A stretch of DNA of 64,000 nucleotides from Larix kaempferi (GCA_027924585.1 BSBM01000152.1:833001-897000); one strand, 5' to 3'. Shown: positions 20,177-32,834, counted from the stretch's first letter. Numbers and translations: made by a program. The notes: generated by a model from the sequence alone, not told the origin.

Positions 20177-21990
20177 TCACTCCATCAAAGGTCGACTAAT
20201 TCCATTAATCCACGAGGGTATATTGTGAGTGGTTTCATGACGATATATTGCCAAAGGTATCAAAGAACGACTGATTCCATAAATCCACGAGGATATATTG
20301 TTACTGGTTTCATGACGATATGTTGCCAAAAGTTTTTTTTGTAGTGCTTTATTACATAAATCTTTGGTGCATTCACAATAATGATTAAAAAACAACTTTG
20401 TGGATGGCTTCAAAAAACAATTAGGGCCTACCTTCACATGGTGTCCTTTTTGTAACCAAGATATCTTGTATAGATTTGGGTGTTGCTGACATCTCAAACC
20501 CAACTTGTCGACGATCTCTGTCGACATTAAATTCTCCGTACTTCCACCATCGACTATGGTCTTGCAATACCTGTCGCTGATCAGGACTCTAGTCCGAAAG
20601 ATATCATTTCGCTGTGCCGGCTCCTTCTCGTCGTGTCGATCGTCTTGAACCAACGTTCTTCTAGCCGTCATGTTTCGACCTTTCCTTCGACCATCCTCAC
20701 CACTGTGGGATGTCGAATCCGTCTTCTTGTCAACCTGGTCATCCCGTCGACCTCTAGGTTTCAACTCATCTGCCATGTGTAGATTCTCCGAGAATCCATA
20801 AGCTTTGTGTCCTATGCCTCGACACTTATAACATACTACAGCTGGTCTATCAGCTCATTTTTTTCTTGCTAGACCACTTCGACCATACGCACCTCGACTG
20901 CGGGTCTCTCGACCCTAGTCTGTTTCTTTGTGTTTTCTCTTTAGTCGATGTCCCTTCCCCACATTGGTCATCTTCGACGGCTTCTCTCTTGGTTTCGCTA
21001 CTTTGTCTCTTTGCGGAAACCATCTTCTAACCTCGACCAATCCTTCTCCCTCTGGTCAAAGCAGTTTTCCTCGATAGTTTCTCTTCTTCCTTTAGAGCTA
21101 ACTGGTAGGCTTCACCGACCACTGTGAACCTCGATAGGCTCAACTCGTCTAGTGTGGCATACGTCAAACCATTTACATATCTCGCGACAACTTCTTCACC
21201 TTCGTGAGTTTGACCCGACCGAATCAACAGTTTATAGAATTCTTCCGTTTACTCCTTCACGGTCATCTCTTTCTGTCGAAAGTTTTGCAACTTTATGAAT
21301 AAAGAAATCACATAGTCACTGGGAAAGAACTTCCCTTTCAGCTTGGAAACCATCTTGTCCCAAGCCTTGATTTCCTCCTTACCTTTCTTGACTCTGTCAT
21401 CCTATACATTGTCCCACCACAATGAGGCATGACCTTTCAACCTCAGACATGCAGTTTTAACCCGTTTAGGATCCTCTATCTGCTCTATGTCGAAGTATTT
21501 CTCCATCTCTCTGAACTAGTCTATCAAATATTCTAGATCCAAACTTCTTGAGTAGGTACGCAAATCCATCTTTGTTCGACCTCTCATCTCTGACAGTAGC
21601 TTGATCAGTTTATCTTCCGGTTCTTTTTCGATAGCTTCCCATGCTTCCCATTCCTTGACTTCCTCATCGCTTTGGTCAAGCGCATCAGGAATGCATCCAC
21701 GCCTTTGGATTTCTTTGATCGCTGCGACCTCACTGGTCAAACTTCTCATTGTTTGCATGCATTTGTCGAACATTTCACGATCAACTGTGACTGTTGTGCC
21801 ACATGCTCTTTGTCCTACATATCGGACGTTTACACCTCTGTGAGCCATTTTCAACCTTGGCTGAAACTCCCACTCGTCCAATCGCAACCGGACTTTCACT
21901 CGCGTACACAACTCTACCCAACTGCAGCTGGAGTTGTTTACGCACTCGCAGGCTCTTCCAACTCTCCAGATTCAATTGCTCAATCAGATT
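20177..21990 (-). pseudogene. Gypsy gag-protease remnant of element E
   Basis: The upstream part reads as gag: a charged stretch near 21600, then CLRLKGHASLWWDNV (near 21420), KLKGKFFPSDYV and FIKLQNFRQKEMTVKE with one stop, and ARYVNGL...LDELSL (near 21150). These are the retrotransposon gag signatures of gypsy elements. The protease follows: FRTRVLISDRYCKTIVDGGS (near 20600-20540) with catalytic Asp in IVDGGST, then STEIVDKLGL and YKISWLQKGHHVKV. From about 20400 the frame continues into sequence I cannot match to pol. Stops and phase shifts break the gag, so it is inactive. Confidence 0.8.
20200..20345 (-). repeat. 75-bp imperfect tandem duplication
   Basis: Two units 75 bases (25 codons) apart encode LATYRHETSNNISSWIYGIS and LAIYRHETTHNIPSWINGIS at the 3' end of the E reading frame. 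They differ at several positions, so the duplication is older than the one in C. Confidence 0.7.
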
Positions 21991-21999
21991 CTGCTCTGG

Positions 22000-22011
22000 G
22001 CTCTGATACCA
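22000..22011 (-). promoter_or_regulatory. PBS of element E
   Basis: Minus-strand TGGTATCAGAGC, complementary to the 3' end of initiator tRNA-Met, the usual primer in plant LTR elements. Confidence 0.8.
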
Positions 22012-22013
22012 AC

Positions 22014-22957
22014 TCGCACAAGTTAGGTCGATCGGACCCTCTTGCTTAACAATAACACACAACAGCACACAGGGTGATCACAAAGACTAGATGTGAACTG
22101 AATGCCAGAAGTTGGCTTCTTCTATTACTTGAATCAAATTACAAATTACATGCAACCTATCAGACTAGTCGACCTTAGCCTGTTACAATATACAGAAATA
22201 AAACTGTGTCTCTTAGTGTGTTTCTTGACTGTGTGCGATCCTCCTTCCTCTCACGGTCTCTGTTGAATGAAAGAACTCAATGATCTATGGATGAACGATC
22301 CCTTCCTTGGTGCCTTCGCACTGATCTTCTACTCTGCTTTGGTGCTGCTCCCGAGGCTCGCTCTATTCCCCGAAACGTCATTTCCTTTATCCGTCGAATT
22401 CTCCCTGATCCTGCAGACCTGCAGTTGTCAGTGCCATCTAGTCATGCTGCACAACCTGCACCTATGGTGACATCTAGCGTGATTCCAACCACCTTCATAA
22501 CTTCCTTTAACTTCCTCAACAACCACGAACGACTGCTAAGTATGTCGTTTTGACTCCTGCGCTTCTCTAACTTTGCTACAGTTGTCGGCCCCATCTCCTG
22601 CCTCAACCATACTGCACTTCATCACCCTCGACCTTACTTGTCAGCTTCACTTAGTCTCCACGGCTGCCAGTCTGCCCTGTCCTCCACACTTGGCCTTTGT
22701 CGTTGTTTTTGGTGTCATCGTTCGACCATATCTCGACCTTTGACGCCTTCGTTCTGCCTCCTGTCCTTTGTCAACACCAGACTTGTCAACTCTCTACCTT
22801 CTAGTCCTTTCGATCGCACTTCGACAACTTATACTCGACTATCTGGCTTCAACTTTCAGTTTACTTCGCACAAGTGGTCGTCGACACTCTCCCTAGTTGG
22901 CCTCCTTCTGTCGATCAAGTTTGACTGTTTTTCCAAGGCCCCGATGCTCCTGCATCA
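22014..22957 (-). repeat. 5' LTR of element E
   Basis: About 944 bp, starting TGATGCAGGAGC at 22957. The end beside the PBS reads CTTGTGCGAGT, so the final CA has changed or lies a few bases away. Open frames inside it (for example 22638-23129) run across the junction into D and are shadows. Confidence 0.6.
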
Positions 22958-25080
22958 GATACATTTTTCACTCTTCTTGTCCATCATTTTCCTTAATTCA
23001 TCAGGTATGTGTGCAAATGACACACATCCAAATACTTTGAGATGTGAAACACTAATCTTAGTGCCACTCCATGATTCTTCAGGAACCTTATCTTTAACAC
23101 TTACTGTGGGAGATATGTTCAGTAAGTAAATTGAACTTGCGACAGCTTTAGCCTAATAATCATGTGACAACTTCTTATGACAGCATACTTCGGGCCATGT
23201 TCATGATGGTTCGATTCTTTCGCTCAACAAATCCATTCTGCTATGGAGTGTATTTGGTAGTGAATTGGTGCTAGATGCCATGTTGTTTACAAAACTATGC
23301 AAAATCATGTGAATCATATTCCCCTCCACCATCTGACCTGAGTAATCTTATGGATTTACTTGACTGTTTTTCAATCAATGCCTTGAATTATTTAAACTTG
23401 GAGAAGGAAGTTGATTTGTGTCTGAGAAAGTAGATCTAGACTTTCCTGCTATAATGATCAATAAAGTTCAAAAAATAAAGACTATCTCCTATGGATTGGT
23501 TTTGCATAGGTCCACATAGGTCTATGTTGTTCTTTGGCTCAAGATGTGGAAGTGGGGAAATTGTCCCTTTGATGTTTCCCTAAGATATGGTCTTCACAAG
23601 AACTTGATTGTTCATTCATAACTGGTAACCCCTTAACCATGGACTGTTTTTGCAGATTACTAAGACTCTGAAAGGGTATATGACCATACCTACAGTGCCA
23701 CAACCAAATTTCATCTAAACTGGAAACAATATGTGCATATGACTATGAGAGGATAACACTTCTTAGACTGAGTGGGAATATTGTATTCTTCGTCATTTCT
23801 ACTTTGGCTAAGATTCTTCTACTGGGGGCTTTATCATAGATAACACAATATGAATCAATACAACTGACGTCATACTTATTCTGAATCAGTTGACCCACAC
23901 TGATCAGATTGAATTTCAGATTATGAACATAGAATACATCATGTATAAACTTATTTTCATTATGTTTAGTCAGAATAGGTACACTGCCTTTGCCTTGAGT
24001 AGGAATAAGATAATGATCACCAAATTTGATTTTTGTGTTGACAGATGAATCTAGATCAAAAAATAATGATTTGTTACCTTACGAATGATTGCTGAAGCCA
24101 CTATATACCAACAATACATATGAATGATATTTTTCTTCAATTGCTTGGCATGAGAGAAACATGACTTCTGATGAGCTTTCTTCAACATTGGAGACATGGG
24201 CTCTGCCACTGTTCTGGTCTGCTTGTTTCTTTTTGCAGTCGCATTCATAGTGGCCATTCTTTTTACAGTAGTTGTAGTGAATGTTGGACCTATTAGTCTA
24301 TCTCTTGCCTCTTAGCCTCTCCCTCTGTAGTTCTGAGACTTGTGAAAGTGCTCACTGTGATCTGAGTGTTCATCAGCAGTTCTATCCTCTGTAGAATGAG
24401 AACTTCTTCCTCTTCTGCATCATCCTTTGCCTCCTCTACTAAAGGAATCCTGAGTGTTGAATGCATTTGACAGAGACTCTTCTTCTTGACTGGGTCGAGC
24501 TTCACGGGACAGAAGGGACTCTGTTAACTCTTCTAGAGTAAATTTAAATAGATCTTTAGATTCTTCAACAACCATAGAAAACTTCTTAGTGAGACATCTG
24601 AGGATAGTTTGGACAACAATATTTTGTTCCAAGGCCACGCCATAGATTTGGAATTGAGTCACAACACCTGAAACCCTAGTGATGAACTGATCTACAGTTT
24701 CAGTTTCCTTCATTTTAAGACTTTCAAACCGAAGTCGAAGGGTTTGGAGTCTTACCATTTTGAATTTGTCGATACCTTTGTATGCAAATGTAAGGAGATT
24801 CCAGGCTTGATACACGGTGGTAGCTTCTAAGATCCATGGGAAGATCGACTCCTCAATGCAGCTCTGGATACCCCATTTTGCAATGAGATTTCAATCTCGG
24901 CTTTCTTCAAGGGATTTCTTTTGAGCATTAGACATAGTAGCCATAAAGGTTGTTGTCGGTTCTGTGAACTCGTTTTTAACCATATGCCAACATTTGTTGA
25001 GTTGGAGATATGTCTGCATCTTGATTGACCAAAAATCATAGTTGGTGACGATAAACATTGGTGGACAGAGATCTGCTTCG
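22958..25080 (-). pseudogene. Copia gag-protease-integrase remnant of element D
   Basis: Gag starts near 25075 (PMFIVTNYDFWSIKMQTYL) and continues with the UBN2-type region LLTFAYKGIDKFKMVRLQTL and KETETVDQFITRV (24815-24660). A decayed zinc knuckle YNYCKKNGHYECDC (near 24270) has tyrosine for the first cysteine. The protease site is unreadable (VYSGFSNHS near 24090). The pre-integrase region follows (HNLKFNLISVGQLI near 23920), then integrase zinc residues in LWHCRYGHIPFQSL (near 23680). The DNA ends with HLKVFGCVSFAHIPDELRK (near 23030), the integrase C-terminal pattern. Numerous stops make it inactive. Confidence 0.8.
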
Positions 25081-25511
25081 TGATAGTACCTGTCTTCCTT
25101 TATGACTGTCCTTTAAACAAAGTGTCACTTCTTGTATAACTAACACAGTACGTCACAAGGTGCGTCGGAAAAAATCCATGCAAGTGAATATTGTTTGCTG
25201 CACTTTCCCTTAACAACAAGTGCGTCAGTGGCGCGCTTCATCTATGCAGAGAGCACGCGTTATTGACGTGCTTCTTCTGTGCAACAGGTGCGTCGATCAG
25301 AGTGTCGCATGTCCCTATAGGGACGGGTGCGCCGACGTTTCCAAAGGATAAAATTAAAAAAAAAAAGATATGGCCCCAATGTTGTGAACTCATCCACGTT
25401 GATGTGTTCTTGTGTTGATATGCAACCTCCCGAAGATGTGAGATCGGATCGTGTGTGTGCTTTCCACTGTGAAAACGCTTACCCAAAATACATGTATGGA
25501 TCAGGCCATGC

Positions 25512-25523
25512 GCTCTAATACCA
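25512..25523 (-). promoter_or_regulatory. PBS of element D
   Basis: Minus-strand TGGTATTAGAGC, one mismatch from the initiator-tRNA-Met PBS, directly adjoining the LTR end. Confidence 0.75.
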
Positions 25524-25747
25524 TGTTAAAATATGAAGACAGAAAAGAATGGAACACAAGTGGGCATATTAATTGCCTTTTGATTATTAACCAAAAGCTT
25601 ATATAGGATTACATCACAACAATACTATTGTCCAATACCATGAACATAAAATACTATGGAACAGCCAAGTGTCCTAGTCAAACTATAACCAACTAACAAC
25701 TCAACTAATTAATGCACTTATGACCATTGAGATTACAATTCTTAACA
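25524..25747 (-). repeat. 5' LTR of element D
   Basis: A short 224-bp LTR, from TGTTAAGAATTG (25747) to CATATTTTAACA (25524). Confidence 0.75.
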
Positions 25748-26559
25748 GGAGATTGGCATGAATAGAACTGGTTGTAAAATACGGACTACAGATAACTTAA
25801 GGAAATTTGATACTAGACTTTGATCTAACTTGGTAAATCAAATTTCAACTCCATAATCTTTAACAGATCATTCTTAACTCACTAAAGCAAGAAAATCTGA
25901 TTGTCTTTGTCTTCAAATATTAGAAAATCTAATGAGATAATTTATATTTTGCCAAAGTATATAGATATAATTTATGATTTAGTATTTTAATTTATTCTTC
26001 ATACATTTGTATCTTGTCGTAGAAACCGATACAATTCATTCAATCAAATCTTGTATACAAGGCGAAAAGCTTGTCTTTCGATAATGATCTAGGTTGTTCG
26101 ATCTACCGAATTTGTTGGAGTACAATGGAGTAAACATTAGGCACCACAGAATATATTTGGATATTCCCACTTATACTGTTGCCTATATGCGTCGTAGAAC
26201 AAATAAATGGCATGAGAGGATTCGAATGGTTAATCGCCAAGGAAAGGGTTAAAAACACCTAGCAATGATTTAATCGCCAAGGCAATGACAAAAACTGCTA
26301 AAAAAAAACACAAATTATCCCGAACAAATGATAAATCCATCTTACAGTCTCTCTCTAGTACCAAGGTAAGGAATAAAATAGCCCTAACATCCATTAAGAA
26401 CGTCCAGGAAGAATTCGAGTAGTAATATACCAAAAACGACCGAGCAGTGGAGAGAACGCCCTAGGAAATAAGAAAGCACCCAGGCAAAGAGTGAAAACGT
26501 CAAAACAGTTAATAAAAACAAACATGTAAGTAAGAAATTCACCCAATGGTAATTAAAAC
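25748..26559. other. A+T-rich DNA, no gene recognised
   Basis: No domain-bearing frame, LTR boundary or RNA gene seen. Confidence 0.5.
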
Positions 26560-27250
26560 CATTTTTGGCAGCTTCTTACATTGATGCAACAACTATGATA
26601 TCTTCATTGAGTCAGAGAAAAAGAGTTGTTGGGAACTTCATTATATAAAAATAACTAACAATGCAGTAAATTTATAATTTTGATTTCATCATTTTCACCA
26701 TTTACCTGTAGTAATAATTATTAACATATAAGATATTCCATTAAAATCATTGACACTAATTAGAAATGACATAATAACAACATATCAAGCACATAATAGA
26801 CACAATATTTAACTGTGTAAACCCAAATGGGAAAACCACTTCACTACAGCTGATGCCTCTCGCCTCTCTCTATCTTTTCTTTCCAATAGCCAAAGACCCT
26901 TTGAGACTCTCCTTATAAGAAGGTACAGGAGAAATGAGGTAATGGGAAGGCCAAGGGATTTACTATTCAATTCCTATTTTTCCTTTCTTATTTTCCTTTC
27001 TTTATTCAATTAAATCTTGTTATATTTTTTTTTCTCTATGTTTTGTTTTATTCACATTTTCATTTGCATAGTCTTTTTTATACATTGTAACCTTTAAAAA
27101 ATTACTAGATTGCATTGCATGTACAAAGTATTACAACCATTCTAGAGTCCAAATCCATTTTGGATCACACCTCCCAATGGAGAGGCTTTTTGGTCTCCAA
27201 AAGCTTAGAGGATCAATTTCGATCAATGTACGTTATGTTTGCTTCTTTGG
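26560..27250 (-). mobile_element. LTR-like fragment, boundaries unclear
   Basis: On the minus strand it contains GTGGTTTTCCCATTTGGGTT followed by TACACAGTTAAATATTGTG (near 26850-26810), a motif shared by many plant copia LTRs near their 3' end. No PBS, PPT or TSD was found, so this is either a solo or a broken LTR. Confidence 0.35.
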
Positions 27251-27254
27251 GATG

Positions 27255-27370
27255 TGACACTCACTCTAACTCTTGGCTACAGCTCTGACTCTGGTTCTAG
27301 CTCTAGGTACTAGCTCTTGTTCTAATTATTGCTCTAGCTCTAGTTCCTAGCTCACTTGTTCCTATAGTGC
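27255..27370. repeat. CTCTAGCT/TCTAGTTC low-complexity tract
   Basis: Imperfect repeats of CTCTAGCTCTAG and related hexamers. Confidence 0.6.
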
Positions 27371-28959
27371 AAAAGTCTACTCATTAAATCAACTACACCC
27401 AAACTCTTTGACAATAATTCACTCCCATCCTTAACATGAAGGTCTCTTGCATTCTATGGCTCTGAAAACAGACCATCTCGACAATCAATGAAGCCAATTC
27501 GAATTCTAGTCTTCTTTGGCTCACAGTTGACTAGATGTAGCAGTCATTCAACAATGAGATCCCAGGGAGCATATCCCATCACAAAAGTGAGGGCAGGTAG
27601 GGGGTGTTGCAGTTACTTCTAGCAACACACACGGATCTCAGAAACTCAGAAATTTCACCTACAGGACAGTCGCAGCTCACTGTAACAGCTGACTGTAATC
27701 ATCAGCACAATCACAGCTAACAGTAACAGCTCACTGTTTCAGCAAATAGTAATCTACAGGACTGTCTCAACTACCTATTTCAGCTAACAGTCATCTGCAG
27801 GACCATTTTAGCTATGTTTAGATAACCCCTGCATTCACAACGCTTGACTATTTCAGCAATTCTGAAATCTAACTTGCTACACCAAAACTAAACATTCCAC
27901 AGTCAATCATATACACTCAGAAAATTATCATGCTACAACAAAAACATCATTTAAACATTCAACCACGAGTTTACAAACTCATAAACACAGAGAGGAATAT
28001 AGAAACAATATTACAGAGCTGAAGCTCTGTTTTATATTCAACTCAGAAATAGTATTCCAGGCCATTGTCTCTCTCTGTTTCTCTCTATCTCACACTTGAT
28101 TACAAAACCAATACTACATCGGTATTTATACAACATGAGATCAGTCGGTCATTTAATTAGCTTGACCTTTCACTACATCTAAACCAAAATTGTCTATTCA
28201 GAATTTATGTGGATACTCTGCCCTTTCATGCGATGTAACAGGAATGTTGGATGCTTCTTCAATCTTTGACAGGCTGCAACAGAGTTGTTGAATGTCCTTT
28301 TGAACTTCGATGTCTGCAACAATAACGTTAGATGCCTCTTCAACGATCTGATCGGCTGGAACATGCTGCCCCTTTAATTTCTGATCAGTCTGAACATGTC
28401 AGTGAACGCCTCTTCAAAACGGCTCTTCAGAAAATCAATGTAACACTCAGCCTAAATAATCATTCGATGAATTGTGGCAGATGGCTGCAACTGCTTCTTC
28501 AAAAATCATTGTGGTGTGCTTCCCCTTTGAATCTTTGACAGCAATACACAATCAAAACGGTGTGGCGGTGTTTTGGCTTTTCAACATTTCGGCAGTCACT
28601 CAGCAGGGTTGTGGTTGTCTTTTCCAAACTGTGGCACTGAAGGAATTAATGACTGCCAACAAAAAGGAGGTGTGGACTTCCCTCTTCTACTAGGATTAAT
28701 TGGTTCCCATCTTGGAAACAATTTACTACTGGCAAGTCATTCTTCAATCAGTTTTCAATGAGTAAGACATCATCCCAACCTTGCGATCCTCTTATGTTGT
28801 CTCTTTCCATCGAACTTTTGCTTGCTTCATTGGCGAGTCTTACCTCTCATGCCACTTCAAATTTGCGAACACTTTCTACTTCGTAGGATACCAAGCAAAG
28901 GATCTCTTCATCACATTTTGACTTCAGTCTCCATGCCCTTCTCTTCGTTGTGTTTTTCT
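27371..28959. other. Unassigned DNA with CAGCTAACAG-type low complexity
   Basis: From 27600 to 27830 short units such as CAGCTAACAGTAACAGCTCA recur imperfectly. The remainder has open frames below 90 codons with no recognised domain. It may be the 3' part of the element whose gag lies at 28960-30233. Confidence 0.4.
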
Positions 28960-29245
28960 AGGGGTGAATCTTTACATGAAGTCGCCAAAATTTGTTTCCC
29001 AACGGCCATTCAATTTGCAGTGGTGACAAAAGTTCTTGTTGATGGATAGGTTGCTTGACATGCTTATTTTACACATGTTATGTTTCCTCTGTTGCTTTGG
29101 GGAAGTAGTACTTCAATTCCTCCTTTGAAAACAATATAGGTTGTGTAAAGCAATTTAATTCTCCCAACAAGATGCCAACAAGATGCCATAAGATGGTCTT
29201 TCTTCCTGCAAAATGTACATATATATGAGTACCAATAGTGGTCAT

Positions 29246-29467
29246 CTTTGTGGCCTTTCCTCTTTCAATAGGGACAAACAATATATGCCTTTCCCGATGA
29301 ATTCCTCTCTGTCTTCTTCTTCTTGTTTTGGTTGATTAGCTTCCTGCTTTCTTGTCAGCTTTGTGGCCTTTCCTCTTTCAATAGGGACAAACAATATATG
29401 CCTTTCCCAATGAATTCCTCTCTGTCTTCTTCTTCTTGTTTTGGTTGATTAGCTTCGTGCTTTCTTG
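29246..29467. repeat. 112-bp tandem duplication
   Basis: The segment beginning TGGCCTTTCCTCTTTCAATA at 29251 returns at 29363 with only a few changes. It lies between the knuckles of the decayed gag and disrupts it. Confidence 0.8.
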
Positions 29468-29529
29468 AAGTGTTGATGCACACTGACTCTCGGAACTCTT
29501 CTCTTCACTCCCATTCTGCAATCTACCAC

Positions 29530-29595
29530 AAGAAGGATGAAGTGGAAGAGTGTGCTTCCATCAAGAAGGATGAAGTGGAAGAGTGTGCTTGCATC
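29530..29595. repeat. 33-bp tandem duplication
   Basis: AAGAAGGATGAAGTGGAAGA units start at 29530 and 29563, differing at about one base. Confidence 0.8.
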
Positions 29596-30233
29596 TTCCT
29601 TCAGTGTTTCTCCTTCCTCCAATGAGCAGGCCACTTCTTCTTTGTCTTTTGCCTTTACGAAAATGGTCTTGGCATTCATCACTTTTTCCTTTCTTCCATC
29701 AAAACCTAGGCATTCGTGTTTGAACCTTAATTCCAATAGGGCTCAAGATGCCTTGATTTCTCTTACATAGACCTTGTCCATTGTAACCGTTCTGCCTTAG
29801 TATCTTGGAACTCACGTCTTTGGTATGCTTCTCAAATTCACCAAAATGCTCTTTAGAAATGTCCTTGAAGGAAGTTGAGCTTACAAAAATTTTCTCGGTC
29901 ATAATGTTGGCAAGAGAAGATGACTTTACTTCTTGGTTCTCTTGAAAAATGTTTTGTATCTTTTTCAATGCCTTCTCGGTCATAGCGTAGTTGCATTAAT
30001 ATCTAATTGAACCTATCTTCATGCCAACTGTCCAACTGTGTGAATTTCTCCTGAGATGAAATTTATTATTATCTAATTCTAACCTCATGGTAGTGACGGA
30101 GTCTTAATGTATGGCAAATTCTTTTTCCAACACCTCTTCTTTCTACCTCTAGTATTTACTTTTCTCTTGGATCTGCCCATTGAAGTCTCTGAACTCTTCT
30201 AGCTTTTGACTCTTCAACACTTTTCCCATGTTG

Positions 30234-32699
30234 AAGCTTTTTTTAAACTATATTTGTTTAGATCGTCATTTGGTACAATTACATGATCATAATCATGCTA
30301 GGCGTTATGTATTTAATTCTACTATCCTGAAGGTCTAATTTATCTATTAGTGCTTAAACACTCATAATGCAGAATTACAACCTCATTGCCAAAGTCATTG
30401 TCTCATTGGTTAAGATAATTTATACTTGAGCATACTACATTCTCTCTCTGTTAATTATGAAGTCTTTCTGGTGCAACAATGCAAGAGTTTTTTTTCATAG
30501 CAATTTAATTTATACGAGTCCATTATTCATATTTGAAGGCCGGCGTGTTAATTCTTTAATGGCCTTTCGATTTCCCTCATAAATAAGTTATATTTTAACA
30601 TTTCATTAATATATTTATATTGATAGGTGTTTAGATATTATGTGAGATTTTGGACTTTCGTGAGTGGATCAATAAGATTAACCGAGTGTAACAAGTGTAC
30701 TATGAGGATTCATTTCATGGTCGTGGTATCTTGTTATGCTCAAATGCATAGTGATTATGATTTAAATTAGATTTAGTTAAGTTGTTAAGAAAAAGAGTAT
30801 GCTTATTAAATAGCATTTTTTTTATGTTTATATTAATTAGTTTAATGTTTATGTTACTTAATGTTTATATTAATTAGTTTAATGTTTATGTTACTTAATG
30901 TTTATATTAATTAGTTTAATGTTTATGTTACTTTAATGTTTATATTTATTAGTTTAATGTTTATTCTTTGTTTAACAACCAACAGTATTCACAGACCACT
31001 TTACTTGTAGCTGTACTAGTAATAATTTATTTCATATATTTTTTTATAGGTGTCCAGTCATAGTTTACCCTCCTCCACTTGCGGACTTGCAAACGATGTT
31101 GATGTATGCACAGATACCTTTACTACGGAGTGAGGGTGGCATGGTTTAAATTTGATTCTTACACAATACAAGCTCCGCAAAACTCTTTAGATTATATAAT
31201 ATATTAAACCTTGTCAAAGGTGGGTAAGCGATCTCCTTGTTAGTGACAATTAATACACTTCCAGTCCATATATGATTCACTTCCCACCTAGAGGGCTCAA
31301 CACATTTGATGTAGCAAATGCTTTGCACATGTCCAGTTTTTGTAAGTTCTTTCAGAGTCATTCGTAATGCTTATTAAGTGATTGTTGGCAACAAGGTATT
31401 CAACTTCGGTCTGGTGGCTAAAGTAAAAATTGGGTTTTGCATGTTATAATGTTGTTTTTCTAGTTCTAACCCTTTAGCTCTCCTTTCGACTGATAATGAC
31501 TCTTAACCCTAAGCAATTTAGCTCCCGGGCTTCTGAAATATGTGATTCTCACAAGCATCTATCTAGTTTATTTTCTCTGGTAAATTATTGTTAATCTCCA
31601 ATTTGGGGCAGAGGATTCGAGTTTGTTGGTGTTGAATTATGAGTTTTACCTCTGTAAATCACTTTCCAGGTATTACCCTTCTGCATTTTCTTTTGTAGCT
31701 ATAGTACTTCATCCATTCTTAAAGCTTCGCTTAACATTCCAGTGTACAGAGTTTCTATTTTTTATTAATGGTGCGTTGTACAGATGTAGACATGTTTTAC
31801 CTTTGCCAAAACAACATATGAAATATTTCCAGAATGCTCAGGTTATCAAGGGTAAGCTTAAACGTTACCCTCTGTCTTCCATTCATCTGCAACTTTTAAT
31901 ATTTACATGATTCTTTGAAAGTAACGGTGTTGAAATGTTGCTTGACATGTGTAATACCTCCGGTGGATTGGATTTTCTTACTTGGACAATTTCTTGGGCG
32001 GCCACACAGGTATGCACAAGTTTTTCTTCTCCTCCTGACTCCGCTACGGTGCTAGGCTGTCCATTCCTTTAAGTGCCAGTTTACAAAGGGCTTTCTAAAA
32101 TGCACGGTGTTAATACACCAGTTTTCTTTTGGTTCAGTTTCGAATCTTGTGGCGTTTTCGTTTTGAACTTTATCCCAATGTAACGATATATCGAGTGATT
32201 ACCCAGACATTTTACTGGGTATTCTATCTATTTAAAGGATTGAAAATTACGATTTGTAATAGATAAATTTCAATATAAACACCTGTTCGACTTGTCAGAT
32301 GGCTTACTTTAAATTTATCTCTTTTTCGTTTGTCCTGGTATAGACTATCACTGTCTGTTTCATGTATGAAATGTATTGATTCTCTTTTTATAATAAATAG
32401 TATTTAATACAATGCTCATCTGTTAAACCCTATGGTGGTTCGTATGTATAACTCTATCCGGGTTTTTGGTCCTTAGATGCATGCTCAGTTATTAAATAAT
32501 AAACTATATTTGCAATATTCTTTGCCGACTATTTTTTGTATGTATATATGTTATTTGTAACCACCAAGAATAGAATATGCTTTGTTCTATCGTTTCGTAT
32601 GTATGTAATCTTGTTGGCAATGGCATTTTCCAATGCTGCTAGTTTGTGTGAGTTGTAAGTTGATTTAAGCTCTCAACTGCTAGTTATTCTTGGGGTTTG
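30234..32699. other. A+T-rich DNA, no gene recognised
   Basis: The best open frame (31361-31146, minus, 71 codons, true ATG) begins MTLKELTKTGHVQSICYIKC and has protein-like composition, but I cannot identify it. No RNA gene or complete element seen. Confidence 0.4.
30822..30965. repeat. 37-bp minisatellite, about four copies
   Basis: Units of 37, 37 and 38 bp hold TTTATATTAATTAGTTTAAT and then TGTTTATGTTACT. Confidence 0.85.
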
Positions 32700-32834
32700 T
32701 TGAGTCTCCCCAATAGTATAATTAAGGTGCTCTCTTGTATATGCATTTAGTCATATTAATATATTGTTTATTATATTACAATATGCATCATCTTTGATCC
32801 GGGATAGAGTCTGGATCTTTCCATGGTATCAAAG
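32700..32834 (+). mobile_element. Candidate LTR end and PBS of a decayed element
   Basis: TTTCCA (to 32823) is followed by TGGTATCAAAG (32824-32834), one mismatch from the initiator-tRNA-Met PBS. The upstream TTGTTGAGTCTCCCCAATAG resembles a plant LTR 3' part. The LTR start was not found. Confidence 0.4.

Larger units (their letters stand above)
20150..22957 (-). mobile_element. Element E: 3'-truncated gypsy element inserted in copia D
   Basis: On the minus strand the order is LTR (22957 to about 22014), PBS TGGTATCAGAGC (22011-22000), gag and protease, then loss of the element near 20150. No reverse transcriptase, integrase or 3' LTR remains. The LTR start TGATGCAGGAGC directly abuts the integrase reading of element D at 22958, so E entered D. 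Confidence 0.7.
22958..25747 (-). mobile_element. Element D: copia element truncated by gypsy E
   Basis: On the minus strand: 5' LTR (25747-25524), PBS (25523-25512), leader, then gag, protease and integrase up to 22958, where E begins. Nothing beyond the integrase C-terminus is found on the other side of E, so RT, RNase H and the 3' LTR are lost. No TSD can be tested. Confidence 0.75.
28960..30233 (-). pseudogene. Second decayed gag with G-patch-like motif and zinc knuckles
   Basis: The minus strand opens at ATG 30233 with MGKVLKSQKLEEFRDFNGQI, similar in place and start to the gag of element A. After phase changes it encodes NGYNGQGLCKRNQGILSPI (near 29805-29745), a G-patch-like glycine pattern. 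It then has a decayed knuckle CPYREGKGHKDDHY (near 29270), a well-kept CCHC knuckle CTFCRKKDHLMASC (near 29200) and another decayed one CHHCKLNGRWETNF (near 29020). The order coiled coil, G-patch, knuckles matches element A, so both belong to one gag family. No pol, LTR or TSD could be assigned. Internal duplications and frameshifts make it inactive. Confidence 0.55.

Noticed and set aside
22638-23129. 163-codon plus-strand frame
   Set aside because: Spans the junction of gypsy E LTR and copia D integrase on the opposite strand, so it cannot be one gene.
31146-31361. 71-codon minus-strand frame with a true ATG
   Set aside because: Composition is protein-like but no domain, splice context or neighbour supports it. 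Left as unassigned DNA.
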